A stretch of DNA of 28,235 bases from Nymphaea colorata (taxonomy: Eukaryota; Streptophyta; Magnoliopsida; Nymphaeales; Nymphaeaceae). The stretch lies in assembly GCF_008831285.2 (NCBI RefSeq), contig NW_022205175.1:1-28235 (forward strand), given 5' to 3'. Below are positions 1-12,329 of the stretch, piece after piece (the stretch's first letter is position 1; each line of letters begins with the position of its first letter). The notes under the pieces are model-generated. The model had not been told where the DNA came from and did not search any database. It worked only from the letters and a program-made list of their open reading frames with translations. A program made the translations under genes and the position numbers.

Positions 1-10
1 TTTTCATACA

Positions 11-2268
11 AACTTGTGATTTCAGTTCACTAAATCAGTCAATGTGAAATGTAACAATAAGTTAACCACTTTCAATTAAATATGTGTGAATCAAATGAAA
101 TCAACTCATAGATATGTAACTAAAGTTTAACTCACTGGATTAACTGCAATGGATCAAACTAATACTTAGATCGCATTTGTATCTATATGAACTTGTGATC
201 GCAATCATTTAAATCATTCATTTTAGATGTAATAACAAGTGAAAACACCTTATATTTACTTGTGATCTGCACAATTGAATGACTTGAATCTCATTCATTT
301 TCGTTTAAAATTGTGATTTCAATGTACTAAATCATTTAATATGGATTAACAACGTCTATCCACATTCAAGTTAATATGCATGATCAAATGAATCAATAAA
401 TTCACTATTATTGATACAAACTTAGTATTTCTTTCCAATAGATCATTCACTATTGATGTAGCCACAAGTTCAACCGATTGGATTAACTACAAGGATCGAA
501 CTAATGCATAGATCCCACTTATTACATATGAACTTGTGATTTGAATCAATTAAATAATTCATTATAGATGTAATAACAAGTAAGACACATTAGATTAAAT
601 ATCGATGAGCAAATCAATCACTTGAATCTCATTAATTTTTTTTAAACTTGTGATTACAATCGACTAAATAATTCAATAAGGATGTTACAACAAGTAAAAA
701 AAAAATCAATTAAATATGCGTGATCAAAAGAAACACTTAAATCCCACTCGTATTGAGGAACTTGCGATTTCAATCCCTCAAATCGTTCGCCATAGATGTA
801 ACATGAAGTTAAACTCATTAGATTGGATACAAGGGATCGAACAAATGCATTGGTTCCTTTTGTATCCATATAAACTAGTGATTTTAATCTTTTAAACCAT
901 TCATTACAGACTTTATAACAAACGAAACATATTAGATTAACTACAAGAGATCATTTGAATGAGTTGAATCTCATTCATTTTCAACGAACCATTCAATGTG
1001 AATGCATCAACAAGTTAACCACTTTCAATTAAATATGTGTGATCAAATGAATGAATTAAATCTCTCGGCATTGATACGAACTTATGATTTAAAATCTATT
1101 CGATCATCAATAATTAGATATGTAACTACAAGTTCAACTCATTAGATTAACTGCAAGGGATCAAACTAATGCATAGATCCCATTTGTATCCACGTGAACT
1201 TGTGATTGCAATCACTTAAATCATTCATTATAGATGCAACAACAAGTGAAACACATTATATTTAGTGTGATTGAGCAAATGAATAACCTGAATCTCATTC
1301 AATTTTCATTTTAAACTTGTGATTTCAATCCACTATCATTTTAATATGTATTAATAAAATGTTATACACATTTAATTTAATATGTGTGATCAAATGAATG
1401 AATTAAATCCCACTATTATTGACACAAACTTGTGATTTCTTTTCCTTAGATCATTCATCATAGATGATGTAACAACAAGTTCAACTAATTGGATTAACTA
1501 CAAGGGTGTAACTAAGGTAATGATCCCATTTACATACATATGAACTTGTGATTTCAATCATTAAAATCATTCATTATACATGTAATAACAAGTGAGACAC
1601 ATTAGATTAAATATGAGTGAGCAAATCAATCAGTTGAGTCTCATTCATTTTCTTTTAATCTTGTGATTTCAATTCACTATATCATTTAATATGGATGTAA
1701 TAACAAGTTAAGCACATTGAATTAAATATGTGCGATCAAAAGAATCACTTAAATTCCACTCGTAATGATAGTAACTTGTGATTTCCATTCCTTAAATCCT
1801 TCGCTATAGATGTAACAAGAAGTTAAACTCGTTGGATTATTTAAAAGAGATCAAACAAATTGTGATTTCAATCATTTAAATCATTCATTATCGATGTAAC
1901 ACAAGTGAGACACATTAGATTAAATATAAGTGAGGCAAACGAACCTATTCTCATTCATTTTTTTAGCTTGTGATTTCAGTCTACTAAATGATTCATATGA
2001 TGTACAAACAGTTAGCATTCAATTAATATGGTCATCAAAGCATCACTTAACCAACTCGCATGATAGACTGTGATTCATCTCTTAAATTGTTCCTATGTAT
2101 GTAACAGAAGTTAGCTCTTGCATTAGGTACAGGATTAAACAAATGCATTGGTCTATTTCTAACCATGTAAACTGTGATTTAGTATTTTATATCTTATAGA
2201 CATTGTACAAGCGAAACATATTAATTAACTATAAGTGATCAAGTGATGATAATTCCTTCATTTTTCAT
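11..2268 (+). repeat. HOR copy C1, standard 7-trimer form
   Basis: All 20 segments are present in order, starting at about 11, 190, 308, 419, 531, 645, 759, 873, 986, 1079, 1197, 1314, 1427, 1543, 1658, 1773, 1857, 1965, 2066 and 2169. The last 350 bases (segments 17-20) are unusually short because many single bases are missing compared with the same segments in C9. That pattern is more like sequencing error than evolution. Confidence 0.93.
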
Positions 2269-2877
2269 AACTTGTGATTCAGTTCACTAATCAGTCAATG
2301 TGAATGTAACATAGTTAACCATTTCAATTAATATGTGTGATCAAATGAATCACTCATTAGAATGTACTACAAGTTTAAATCCACTGGATTAACTGCAATG
2401 GATCAAACTAATACTTAGATCTCATTTGTATCTATATGAACTTGTGATCGCAATCATTTAATCATTCATTTTAGATGTAATAACAAGTGAACACTTATAT
2501 TTATTGTGATTGCACAATTGAATGACTTGAATCTCATTCATTTCGTTTAAAATTGTGATTTAATGTACTAAATCATTTAATATGGATTAACAACGTCTAT
2601 CCACATTCAAGTTAATATGCATGAAAATAATCAATATCTCACTATTATTGATACAAACTTAGTATTTCTTTCCCATAGATCATTCACTATTGATGTAGCC
2701 ACAAGTTCAACCGATTGGATTAACTACAAGGGATCGATAATGCATAGATCCCATTATATACATATTGAATTGTGATTTGAATCAATTAAATAATTCATTA
2801 TAGATGTAATAACAAGTAAGACCATTAGATTAATATCGATGAGCAATTATCACTTGAATCTCATTAATTTTCTTTTA

Positions 2878-3868
2878 AACTTGTGATTACATCGACTAAA
2901 TAATTCAATAGGATGTTACAACAAGTAAAAAAAAACAATTAAATATGCGTGATCAAAAGAAACACTTAAATCCCACTCGTATTGAGGGAACTTGCGATTT
3001 CAATCCCTCAAATCGTTCGCCATAGATGTAACATGAAGTTAAACTCATTAGATTGGATACAAGAGGATCGAACAAATGCATTGGTTCCTTTTGTATCCAT
3101 ATAAACTAGTGATTTTAATCTTTTAAACCATTCATTACAGACTTTATAACAAACGAAACATATTAGATTAACTACAAGAGATCATTGAAAGAGTTGAATC
3201 TCATTCATTTTCATACGAACCATTCAATGTGAATGCATCAACAAGTTAACCACTTTCAATTAAATATGTGTGATCAAATGAATGAATTAAATCTCTCGGG
3301 CATTGATACGAACTTATGATTTAAATCTATTCGATCATCAATAATTAGATATGTAACTACAAGTTCAACTCATTAGATTAACTGCAAGGGATCAAACTAA
3401 TGCATAGATCCATTTGTATCCACGTGAACTTGTGATTGCAATCACTTAAATCATTCATTATAGATGCAACAAGTGAAACACATTATATTTAGTGTGATTG
3501 AGCAAATGAATAACCTGAATCTCATTCAATTCATTTAAACTTGTGATTTCAATCCACTACATCATTTTAATATGTATTAATAAAATGTTATACACATTTA
3601 ATTTAATATGTGTGATCAAATGAATGAATTAAATCCCACTATTATTGACACAAACTTGTGATTTCTTTTCCCATAGATCATTCATCTATGATGTAACACA
3701 AGTTCAACTAATTGGATTAACTAAAGGGTGAACTAAATATGATCCATTTATACATATGAACTTGTGATTTCAATCATTAAAAATTCATTATACATGTAAT
3801 AACAAGTGAGACACATTAGATTAAATATGATGAGCAAATCAATCATTGAGTCTCATTATTTTCTTTTA
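2878..3868 (+). repeat. C2 tandem duplication, first copy (segments 6-14)
   Basis: This block starts with segment 6 (AACTTGTGATTAC, then a poly-A run after CAAGT) and ends with segment 14 (GAGTCTC tail). It is followed at once by a second 6-14 block. At about 991 bp it is three trimers. Confidence 0.9.
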
Positions 3869-3885
3869 AACTTGTGATTACAATC
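3825..3885 (+). other. Recombination junction, segment 14 to segment 6
   Basis: The segment ending here has the GAGTCTC of segment 14, but what follows is TTCTTTTAAACTTGTGATTAC, the 5-to-6 boundary, instead of the 14-to-15 boundary TTCTTTTAATCTTGTG. Segments 5 and 14 are both class X and share the tail around the crossover, as expected for unequal exchange between homologous monomers. The exact breakpoint cannot be placed within the shared bases. Confidence 0.85.
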
Positions 3886-4871
3886 GACTAAATAATTCAA
3901 TAAGGATGTTACAACAAGTAAAAAAAAATCAATTAAATATGCGCGTGATCAAAGAAACACTTAAATCCACTCGTATTGAGGGAACTTGCGATTTCAATCC
4001 TCAAATCGTTCGCTATAGATGTAACAAGAAGTTAAACTCATTAGATTGGATACAAGGGATGAACAAATGCATTGGTTCCTTTTGTATCAATATAAACTAG
4101 TGATTTTAATCTTTTAAACCATTCATTCAGACTTTAAACAAACGAAACATATTAAATTAACTACAAAGACACTCATTTGAAGAGTTGATCTCATTCATTT
4201 CATACGAACCATTCAATGTGAATGATCAACAAGTTAACCACTTTCAATTAAATATGTGTGATCAAATGAATGAATTAAATCTCCTCGGGCATTGATAGAA
4301 CTTATGAATTTAAATCTATTCGATCATCAATAATTAGATATGTAATTACAAGTTCAACTCATTAGATTAACTGCAAGGGATCAACTAATGCATAGATCCA
4401 TTTGTATCCACGTGAACTTGTGATTGAATCACTTAAATCATTCATTATGATGCAACAACAAGTGAAACACATTAATATTTAAGTGTGATTGAGCAAATGA
4501 ATAACCTGAATCTCATTCAATTTTCATTTAAACTTGTGATTTCAATCCACTACATCATTTTAATATGTATTAATAAAATGTTATACACATTTAATTTAAT
4601 ATGTGTGATCAAATGAATTAATAAATCCCACTATTATTGACACAAACTAGTGATTCTTTTCCTTAGATCATTCATCATAGATGATGTAACAACAAGTTCA
4701 ACTAATTGGATTAACTACAAGAGGTGTAACTAAGGTAATGATCATTTACATTACATATGAACTTGTGATTTCAATCATTAATCATTCATTATACATGTAA
4801 TAACAAGTGAGACACATTAGATTAAATATGAGTGAGCAAATCAATCAGTTGAGTCTCATTCATTTTCTTTA
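3869..4871 (+). repeat. C2 tandem duplication, second copy (segments 6-14)
   Basis: Segments 6 to 14 are repeated in the same order over about 1003 bp, after which the normal segment 15 (ATCTTGTGAT) begins at 4872. The two copies differ mostly by scattered one-base indels, for example CACAAACTAGTGATTC at the start of the second segment 13. Confidence 0.9.
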
Positions 4872-5701
4872 ATCTTGTGATTTCAATTCACTATATCATT
4901 TAATATGGATGTAATAACAAGTTTAAGCACATTGAATTAAATATGTGCGATCAAAAGAATCACTTAAATTCCACTCGTAATGATAGTAACTTGTGATTTC
5001 CATTCCTTAAATCATTCGCTATAGATGTAACAGAAGTTAAACTCGTTGGATTATTTAAAAGAGATCAAACAAATGTGATTTCAATCATTTAAATCATTCA
5101 ATATCGATGTAACAAACAAGTGAGACACATTAGATTAAATATAAGTGAGCAAACGAACACTTGAATTCTCATTCATTTTCTTTTAAAGCTTGTGATTTCA
5201 GTCTACTAAATGATTCAATATGGATGTAACAACAAGTTAGGCACATTCAATTAAATATGCGTCATCAAAAGATCACTTAAACCACTCGCATTGATAGGAA
5301 CTTGTGATTTCATCTCTTAAATTGTTCCCTATGTATGTAACAAGAAGTTAAGCTCATTGCAATTAGGATACAAGGGATTAAACAAATGCATTGGTCTCAT
5401 TTCTAACCATGTAAACTAGTGATTTTAATCATTTTAAATCATTCATTTAGACATTGTAACAAGCGAAAACTATTACATTAACTATAAGTGATCATGAATG
5501 AGTTGAATCTCCTTATTTTCATAACAAACTTGTGATTTCAGTTCACTAAATCAGTCAATGTGAATGTAACATAAGTTAACCACTTTCAATTAAATATGTG
5601 TGCTCAAATGAATCAACTCATTAGATATGTAACTACAAGTTTAACTCACTGATTAACTGCAATGGATCAAACTAATACTTAGATCTCATTTGTATCTAAT
5701 G

Positions 5702-6686
5702 AACTTGTGATCGCAATCATTAAATCATTCATTTTAGATGTAATAACAAGTGAAACACCTTATTATTTATTGTGATTGACAATTGAATGACTTGAATCTC
5801 ATTCATTTTCGTTTAAAATTGTGATTTCAATGTACTAAATCATTTAATATGGATTAACAACGTCTTATACATTCAAGTTAATATGCATGATCAAATGAAT
5901 CAATAAAATCTCACTATTATTGATACATAACTTAGTATTTCCTTTCCCATAGATCATTCACTATTGATGTAGCCACAAGTTCAACGTATGGATTAACTAC
6001 AAGGGATGAACTAATGATAGATCCCACTTATATACATATGAACTTGTGATTTGAATCATTAAATAATTCATTATAAGATGTAATAAAAGTAAGACACATT
6101 AGATTAAATATCGATGAGCAAATCAATCACTTGAATCTCATTAATTTTCTTTTAAACTTGTGATTCAATCTACTAAATAATTCAATAAGGATGTTACACA
6201 AGTAAAAAAAAAATCATTAAATATGCGTGATCAAAAGAAACTCTTAAATCCCACTCGTATTGAGGGAACTTGCGATTTCAAATCCCTCAAATCGTTCGCC
6301 ATAGATGTAACATGAAGTTAAACTCATTAGATTGGATACAAGAGATCGAACAAATGCATTGGTTCATTTGTATCCATATAAACTAGTGATTTTAATCTTT
6401 TAAACATTATTACAGACTTTATAACAAACGAAACATATTAGATTAACTATAAGAATCATTTGAATGAGTTGAATCTCATTCATTTTCATTCAAAACCATT
6501 CAATGTGAATGCATCAACAAGTTAACCACTTCAATTAAATATGTGTGATCAAATGAATGAATTAAACTCTCATTATAGAATTATGATCAAATCTACATCA
6601 TCATAATTAGATATGTAACTACAAGTTTAACTCATTAGATTAACTGCAATGGATCAAACTAATTCTTAGATCCATTTGTATCTATG
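5702..6686 (+). repeat. C3 tandem duplication, first copy (segments 2 to 10/1 hybrid)
   Basis: Starts at segment 2 (AACTTGTGATCGCAATC) and ends with a hybrid Z monomer. About 985 bp, three trimers. Confidence 0.88.
6579..6686 (+). other. Hybrid Z monomer: 5' half of segment 10, 3' half of segment 1
   Basis: The left part (AATTATGATC, CATCATAATTAGATATG) matches segment 10. The right part (ACAAGTTTAACTC, GCAATGGATCAAAC, TTGTATCTATGAAC) matches the Z half of segment 1. The change falls at roughly 6620-6655, inside sequence that segments 1 and 10 share. It marks the unequal exchange that made the C3 duplication. Confidence 0.85.
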
Positions 6687-7666
6687 AACTTGTGATCGCA
6701 ATCATTAAATCATTCATTTAGATGTAAACAAGTGAAACACTTATATTTATTGTGATTGCACAAATTGAATGACTGAATCTCATTCATTTTCGTTTAAAAT
6801 TGTGATTTCAATGTACTAATTCATTTAATATGGATTAAAATCTTATCCACATTCAATTTAATATGTGATCAAATGAATGAATAAAATCTCACTATTATTG
6901 ATACAAACTTAGTATTTCTTTCCCATAGATCATTCACTATTGATGTAGCCACAAGTTCAACCGATTGGATTAACTACAAGGGATCGAACTAATGCATAGA
7001 TCCACTTATATACATATGAACTTGTGATTTGAATCAATTAAATAATTCATTATAGATGTAATAACAAGTAGACACATTAGATTAAATATCGATGAGCAAA
7101 TCATCACTTGAATCTCATTAATTTTCTTTTAAACTTGTGATTACAATCGACTAAATAATTCAATAAGGATGTTACAACAAGTAAAAAAAAAATCAATTAA
7201 ATATGCGTGATCAAAAGAAACACTTAAATCCCACTCGTATTGAGGGAACTTGCGATTTCAATCCCTCAAATCGTTCGCCATAGATGTAACATGAAGTTAA
7301 ACTCATTAGATTGGATACAAGGGATCGAACAAATGCATTGGTTCCTTTTGTATCCATATAAACTAGTGATTTTAATCTTTTAAACCATCATTACAACTTT
7401 ACAACAACAAACATAAAATTAACTACAAGACATCATTTGAAAGATTGAATCTCATTCATTTCATACGAACCATTCAATTGAATGCATCAACAAGTAACCA
7501 CTTTCAATTAAATATGTGGATCAAATGAATGAATTAAATCTCTCGGCATTGATACAAACTTATGATTAAATCTATCATCATCAATAATTAGATATGTAAA
7601 CTACAAGTTCAACTCATTAATTAACTGCAAGGACAAACTAATGCATAGATCCCATTTGACCACGTG
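6687..7666 (+). repeat. C3 tandem duplication, second copy (segments 2-10)
   Basis: Repeats segment 2 (GATCGCAATC, GCACAAATTGAATGAC), then 3 to 10 in order, and joins the normal segment 11 at 7667. About 980 bp. Confidence 0.88.
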
Positions 7667-8732
7667 AACTGTGATGCAATCACTTAAATCATCATTATAG
7701 ATGCAACAACAAGTGAAACACATTATATTTAGTGTGATTGAGCAAATGAATAACCTGAATCTCATTCAATTTCATTTAAACTGTGATTTCAATCCACTAC
7801 ATCATTAATATGTATTAATAAATGTTATACACATTTAATTAATAGTTGATCAATAATGAATTAAATCCCACTATTATTGACACAAACTTGTGATTCTTTC
7901 CTTAGATCATTCATCATAGATGATGTAACAACAGTTCCAACTAATTGGATTAACTACAGGGTATAACTAAGGTAATGATCCCATTTACATACATATGAAC
8001 TTGTGATTTCAATCATTAAAATCATTCATTATACATGTAATAACAATGAGACACATTAGATTAAATATGATGAGCAAATCAATCAGTTGAGTCTCATTCA
8101 TTTTCTTTTAATCTTGTGATTTCAATTCACTATATCATTTAATATGGATGTAATAACAAGTTAAGCACATTGAATTAAATATGTGCGATCAAAAGAATCA
8201 CTTAAATTCCACTCGTAATGATAGTAACTTGTGATTTCCATTCCTTAAATCCTTCGCTATAGATGTAACAAGAAGTTAAACTCGTTGGATTATTTAAAAA
8301 GAATCAAACAATTATGATATTCAATCATTTAAATCCATTATCGAGTAACAACAATGAACACATTAGATTAAATAAAGTAGCAAACGAACCACTTGCTCCA
8401 TCTCATCTTTTAAGCTTGGATTTCATCTACTAAATGATCAATATGGATGTAACAACAAGTTAGGCACATTCAATAAATATGCGTCATCAAAAGCATCACT
8501 AACCAACTCGCATTGATAGGAACTTGATTCATCTCTAAATGTTCCCTATGATGTAACAAGAGTAAGCTCATGCATTAGTAAAAGGGATTAAACAAATGCA
8601 TTGGTCTCATTTCTAACCATGTAAACTAGTGATTTAGTCATTTAATCATTCATTATAGACATGTAACAAGCGAAACATATTACATTAACTATAAGTATCA
8701 GTGAATGAGTTAATCTCCTTCATTTTCATACA

Positions 8733-10984
8733 AACTTGTGATTTCATTCACTAAATCAGTCAATGTAATGTAACAATAAGTTAACCACTTTCATTAAATA
8801 TGTGTATCAAATGAATCAACTCATTAGATAGTAACTACAAGTTTAACTCACTGAATTAACTGCAATGGATCAAACTAATACTTAGATCTCATTGTATCTA
8901 TATGAACTGTGATCGCAATCATTTAAATCATTCATTTTAGATGTAATAACAATGAAACACCTTATATTTATTGTGATTGACCAATGAATGACTTGAATCT
9001 CATTCATTTTCGTTTAAAATTGTGATTCAATGTACTAAATCATTTAATATGGATTAACAACGTCTTATCCACATTCAAGTTAATATGCATATCAAATGAA
9101 TCAATAAAATCTCACTATTATTGATACAAACTTAGTATTTCTTTCCCATAGATCATTCACTATTGATGTAGCCACAAGTTCAACCGATGGATTAACTACA
9201 AGGATCGAACTAATGCATAGATCCCACTTATATACATATGAACTTGTGATTTGAATCAATTAAATAATCATTAAGATGTAATAACAAGTAAACACATTAG
9301 ATTAAATATCGATGAGCAAATCAATCACTTGAATCTCATTAATTTTCTTTTAAACTTGTGATTACAATCGACTAAATAATTCAATAAGGATGTACAACAA
9401 GTAAAAAAAAATCAATTAATATGCTGATCAAAAGAAACACTTAAATCCCACTCGTATTGAGGAACTTGCGATTTCAATCCCTCAAATCGTTCGCCATAGA
9501 TGTAACATGAAGTTAAACTCATAGATTGGATACAAGGGATCGAACAAATGCATTGTTCCTTTTGTATCCATATAAACTAGTGATTTTAATCTTTTAAACC
9601 ATTCATTACAGACTTTATAACAAACGAAACATATTAGATTAACTACAAGAATCATTTGAATGAGTTGAATCTCATTCATTTCATACGAACCATTCAATGT
9701 GAATGCATCAACAAGTTAACCACTTTCAATTAAATATTGTGATCAAATGAATGAATTAAATCTCTCGGCATTGATACAACTTATATTTAAATCTATTCGA
9801 TCATCAATAATTAGATATGTAATACAAGTTCAACTCATTAGATTAACTGCAAGGGATCAAACTAATGCATAGATCCCATTTGTATCCACGTGAACTTTGA
9901 TTGCAATCACTTAAATCATTCATTATAGATGCAACAACAAGTGAAACACATTATATTTAGTGTGATTGAGCAAATGAATAACCTAAATCTCATTCAATTT
10001 CATTTAAACTTGTATTTCAATCCACTACATCATTTAATATGTATTAATAAAATTTATACACATTTAATTTAATATTGTGATCAAATGAATGAATTAAATC
10101 CCACTATTATGACACAAACTTGTGATTCTTTTTCCTTAATCATTCATCATAATGATGTAACAACAATTCAACTATTGGATTAACTACAAGGGGTGTAACT
10201 AAGTAATGATCCATTTACATACATATGAACTTGTGATTTCAATCATTAAAATCATTCATTAACATTAATAACAATGAGACACATTAGATTAAATATGAGT
10301 GAGCAAATCAATCAGTTGAGTCTCATTCATTTCTTTTAATCTTGTGATTTCAATTCACTATATCATTTAATATGATGTAATACAAGTTAAGCACATTGAA
10401 TTAAATATGTGCGATCAAAAGAATCACTTAAATTCCACTCGTAATGATAGTAACTTGTGATTTCCATTCCTTAAATCCTTCGCTATAGATGTAACAAGAG
10501 TTAAACTCGTTGGATTATTTAAAAGAGATCAAACAAATTGTGATTTCAATCATTTAAATCATTCATTATCGATGTAACAACAAGTGAGACACATTAGATT
10601 AAATATAAGTGAGCAAACGAACCACTTGATCTCATTCATTTTCTTTAAGCTTGTGATTTCAGTCTACTAAATGATTCAATATGGATGTAACAACAAGTTA
10701 GGCACATTCAATTAAATATGCGTCATCAAAAGCATCACTTAAACCAACTCGCATTGATAGGAACTTGTGATTTCATCTCTTAAATTGTTCCTATGTATGT
10801 AACAAGAAGTTAAGCTCATTGCATAGATACAAGGGATTAAACAAATGCATGGTCTCATTTCTAACCATGTAAACTAGTGATTTTAGTCATTTTAATCATT
10901 CATTATAGACATTGTAACAAGCGAACATATTACATTAACTATAAGTGATCAAGTGAATGAGTTAATCTCCTTCATTTTCATACA
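8733..10984 (+). repeat. HOR copy C4, standard 7-trimer form
   Basis: All 20 segments are present in order; 2252 bp. The shortened segment 16 (CTCGTTGGATTATTTAAAAG running straight into AAATTGTGATTTC) lies near 10507-10545. It carries the left-hand variants ATCGATGTAAC and CGAACCACTTG in segment 17. Confidence 0.94.
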
Positions 10985-12329
10985 AACTTGTGATTTCAGT
11001 TCACTAAATCAGTCAATGTGAATGTAACAATAAGTTAACCACTTTCATTAAATATGTGTGATCAAATGAATCAACTCATTAGATATGTACTACAAGTTTA
11101 ACTCACTGGATAACTGCAATGGATCAAACTAATACTTAGATCTCATTTGTATCTATATGAACTTGTGATCGCAATCATTTAAATCATTCATTTTAGATTA
11201 ATAACAAGTGAAACACCTTATATTTATTGTGATTGCACAATTGAATGACTTGAATCTCATTCATTTCGTTTAAAATGTGATTTCAATTACTAAATCATTT
11301 AATATGGATTAACAACGTCTTATCCACATTCAATTAATAGCATGATCAAATGAATCAATAAATCTCACTATTATTGATACAAACTTAGTATTTCTTTCCC
11401 ATAGATCATTCACTATTGATGTACCACAATTCAACCGATTGGATTAACTACAAGGGATCGAACTAATGCATAGATCCCACTTATATACATATGAACTGGA
11501 TTTGAATCAATTAAATAATTCATTATAGATGTAATAACAAGTAAGACACATTAGATTAAATATCGATGAGCAAATCAATCACTTGAATCTCATTAATTTC
11601 TTTTAACTTGTGATTACAATCGACTAAATAATTCAATAAGAGTTACAACAAGTAAAAAAAAATCAATTAAATATGCGTGATCAAAAAAACCTTAAATCCA
11701 CTCGTATTGAGGGAACTTGCGATTTCAATCCTCAAATCGTTCGCCATAGATGTAACATGAAGTTAAACTCATTAGATTGGATACAAGGGATCGAACAAAT
11801 GCATTGGTTCCTTTTGTATCCATATAAACTAGTGATTTTAATCTTTTAAACCATTCATTACAGACTTTATAACAAACGAAACATATTAGATTAACTACAA
11901 GAGATCATTTGAATGAGTTGAATCTCATTCATTTTCATACGAACCATTCAATGTGAATGCATCAACAAGTTAACCACTTTCAATTAAATATGTGTGATCA
12001 AATGAATGAATTAAATCTCTCGGGCATTGATACGAACTTATGATTTAAATCTATTCGATCATCAATAATTAGATATGTAACTACAAGTTCAACTCATTAG
12101 ATTAACTGCAAGGGATCAAACTAATGCATAGATCCCATTTGTATCCACGTGAACTTGTGATTGCAATCACTTAAATCATTCATTATAGATGCAACAACAA
12201 GTGAAACACATTATATTAGTAGTGTGACAACAATAATAATGATAGTCATTAATCATTCATTATAACATTGTAACAAGCACTACATCATTAATATGTGATC
12301 AATGAATGAGTTGAATCTCACATTTCATA
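10985..12329 (+). repeat. HOR copy C5, contracted to 4 trimers
   Basis: Segments 1-10 are present. Segment 11 starts at 12152 and passes part-way along into segment 20; segments 12-19 are missing. The copy is 1345 bp, about 0.9 kb short, which is three trimers. Both partners (11 and 20) are class X, so register is kept. Confidence 0.92.
12152..12329 (+). other. C5 deletion junction: segment 11 / 20 chimera
   Basis: The left part is segment 11 (ATTGCAATCACTT, ATGCAACAACAAGTG) to about 12225. The right part from about 12243 is segment 20 (GTCATT..ATCATTCATT, ACATTGTAACAAGC, GAATGAGTTGAATC). Between them, 12227-12245 reads ACAACAATAATAATGATAG, which matches neither parent well. The chimera is 178 bp, longer than one monomer, so the join is not a clean homologous crossover; alternatively it is a region of poor base calls. 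Confidence 0.8.

Larger units (their letters stand above)
2269..5526 (+). repeat. HOR copy C2, expanded to 10 trimers
   Basis: Segments run 1-14, then return to 6 and run 6-20. The copy is 3258 bp, about 1.0 kb longer than standard. The extra block is nine monomers, exactly three trimers. The second poly-A-bearing segment 6 starts at 3869, directly after a segment 14 that starts at 3759. Confidence 0.93.
5527..8732 (+). repeat. HOR copy C3, expanded to 10 trimers
   Basis: Segments run 1-9, then a hybrid Z monomer (10 joined to the second half of 1), then 2-20. The length is 3206 bp. The extra block is again nine monomers, or three trimers, but its end points differ from those in C2. Segments 16-20 (about 8290-8730) are heavily depleted by single-base deletions. 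Confidence 0.92.

Noticed and set aside
654-869. Minus-strand open frame of 71 codons over segments 6-7, with near-identical frames at 12937-13155 and 23448-23642
   Set aside because: The frame recurs because the repeat recurs. It is broken by indels in most other copies, has no recognisable domain or ribosome/splice context, and its composition is that of the satellite.
3906-4100. Plus-strand open frame of 64 codons over segments 6-7 (similar frames at 23525-23713 and 25637-25852)
   Set aside because: Translation of repeat sequence. Reading frame and end point change from copy to copy with one-base indels, so there is no sign of selection on a protein.
9482-9697. Minus-strand frame over segments 7-8, and another at 15631-15816 over segments 10-12
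   Set aside because: Hydrophobic-looking residues simply reflect A+T-rich codons. No conserved frame exists in the equivalent segments of other HOR copies.
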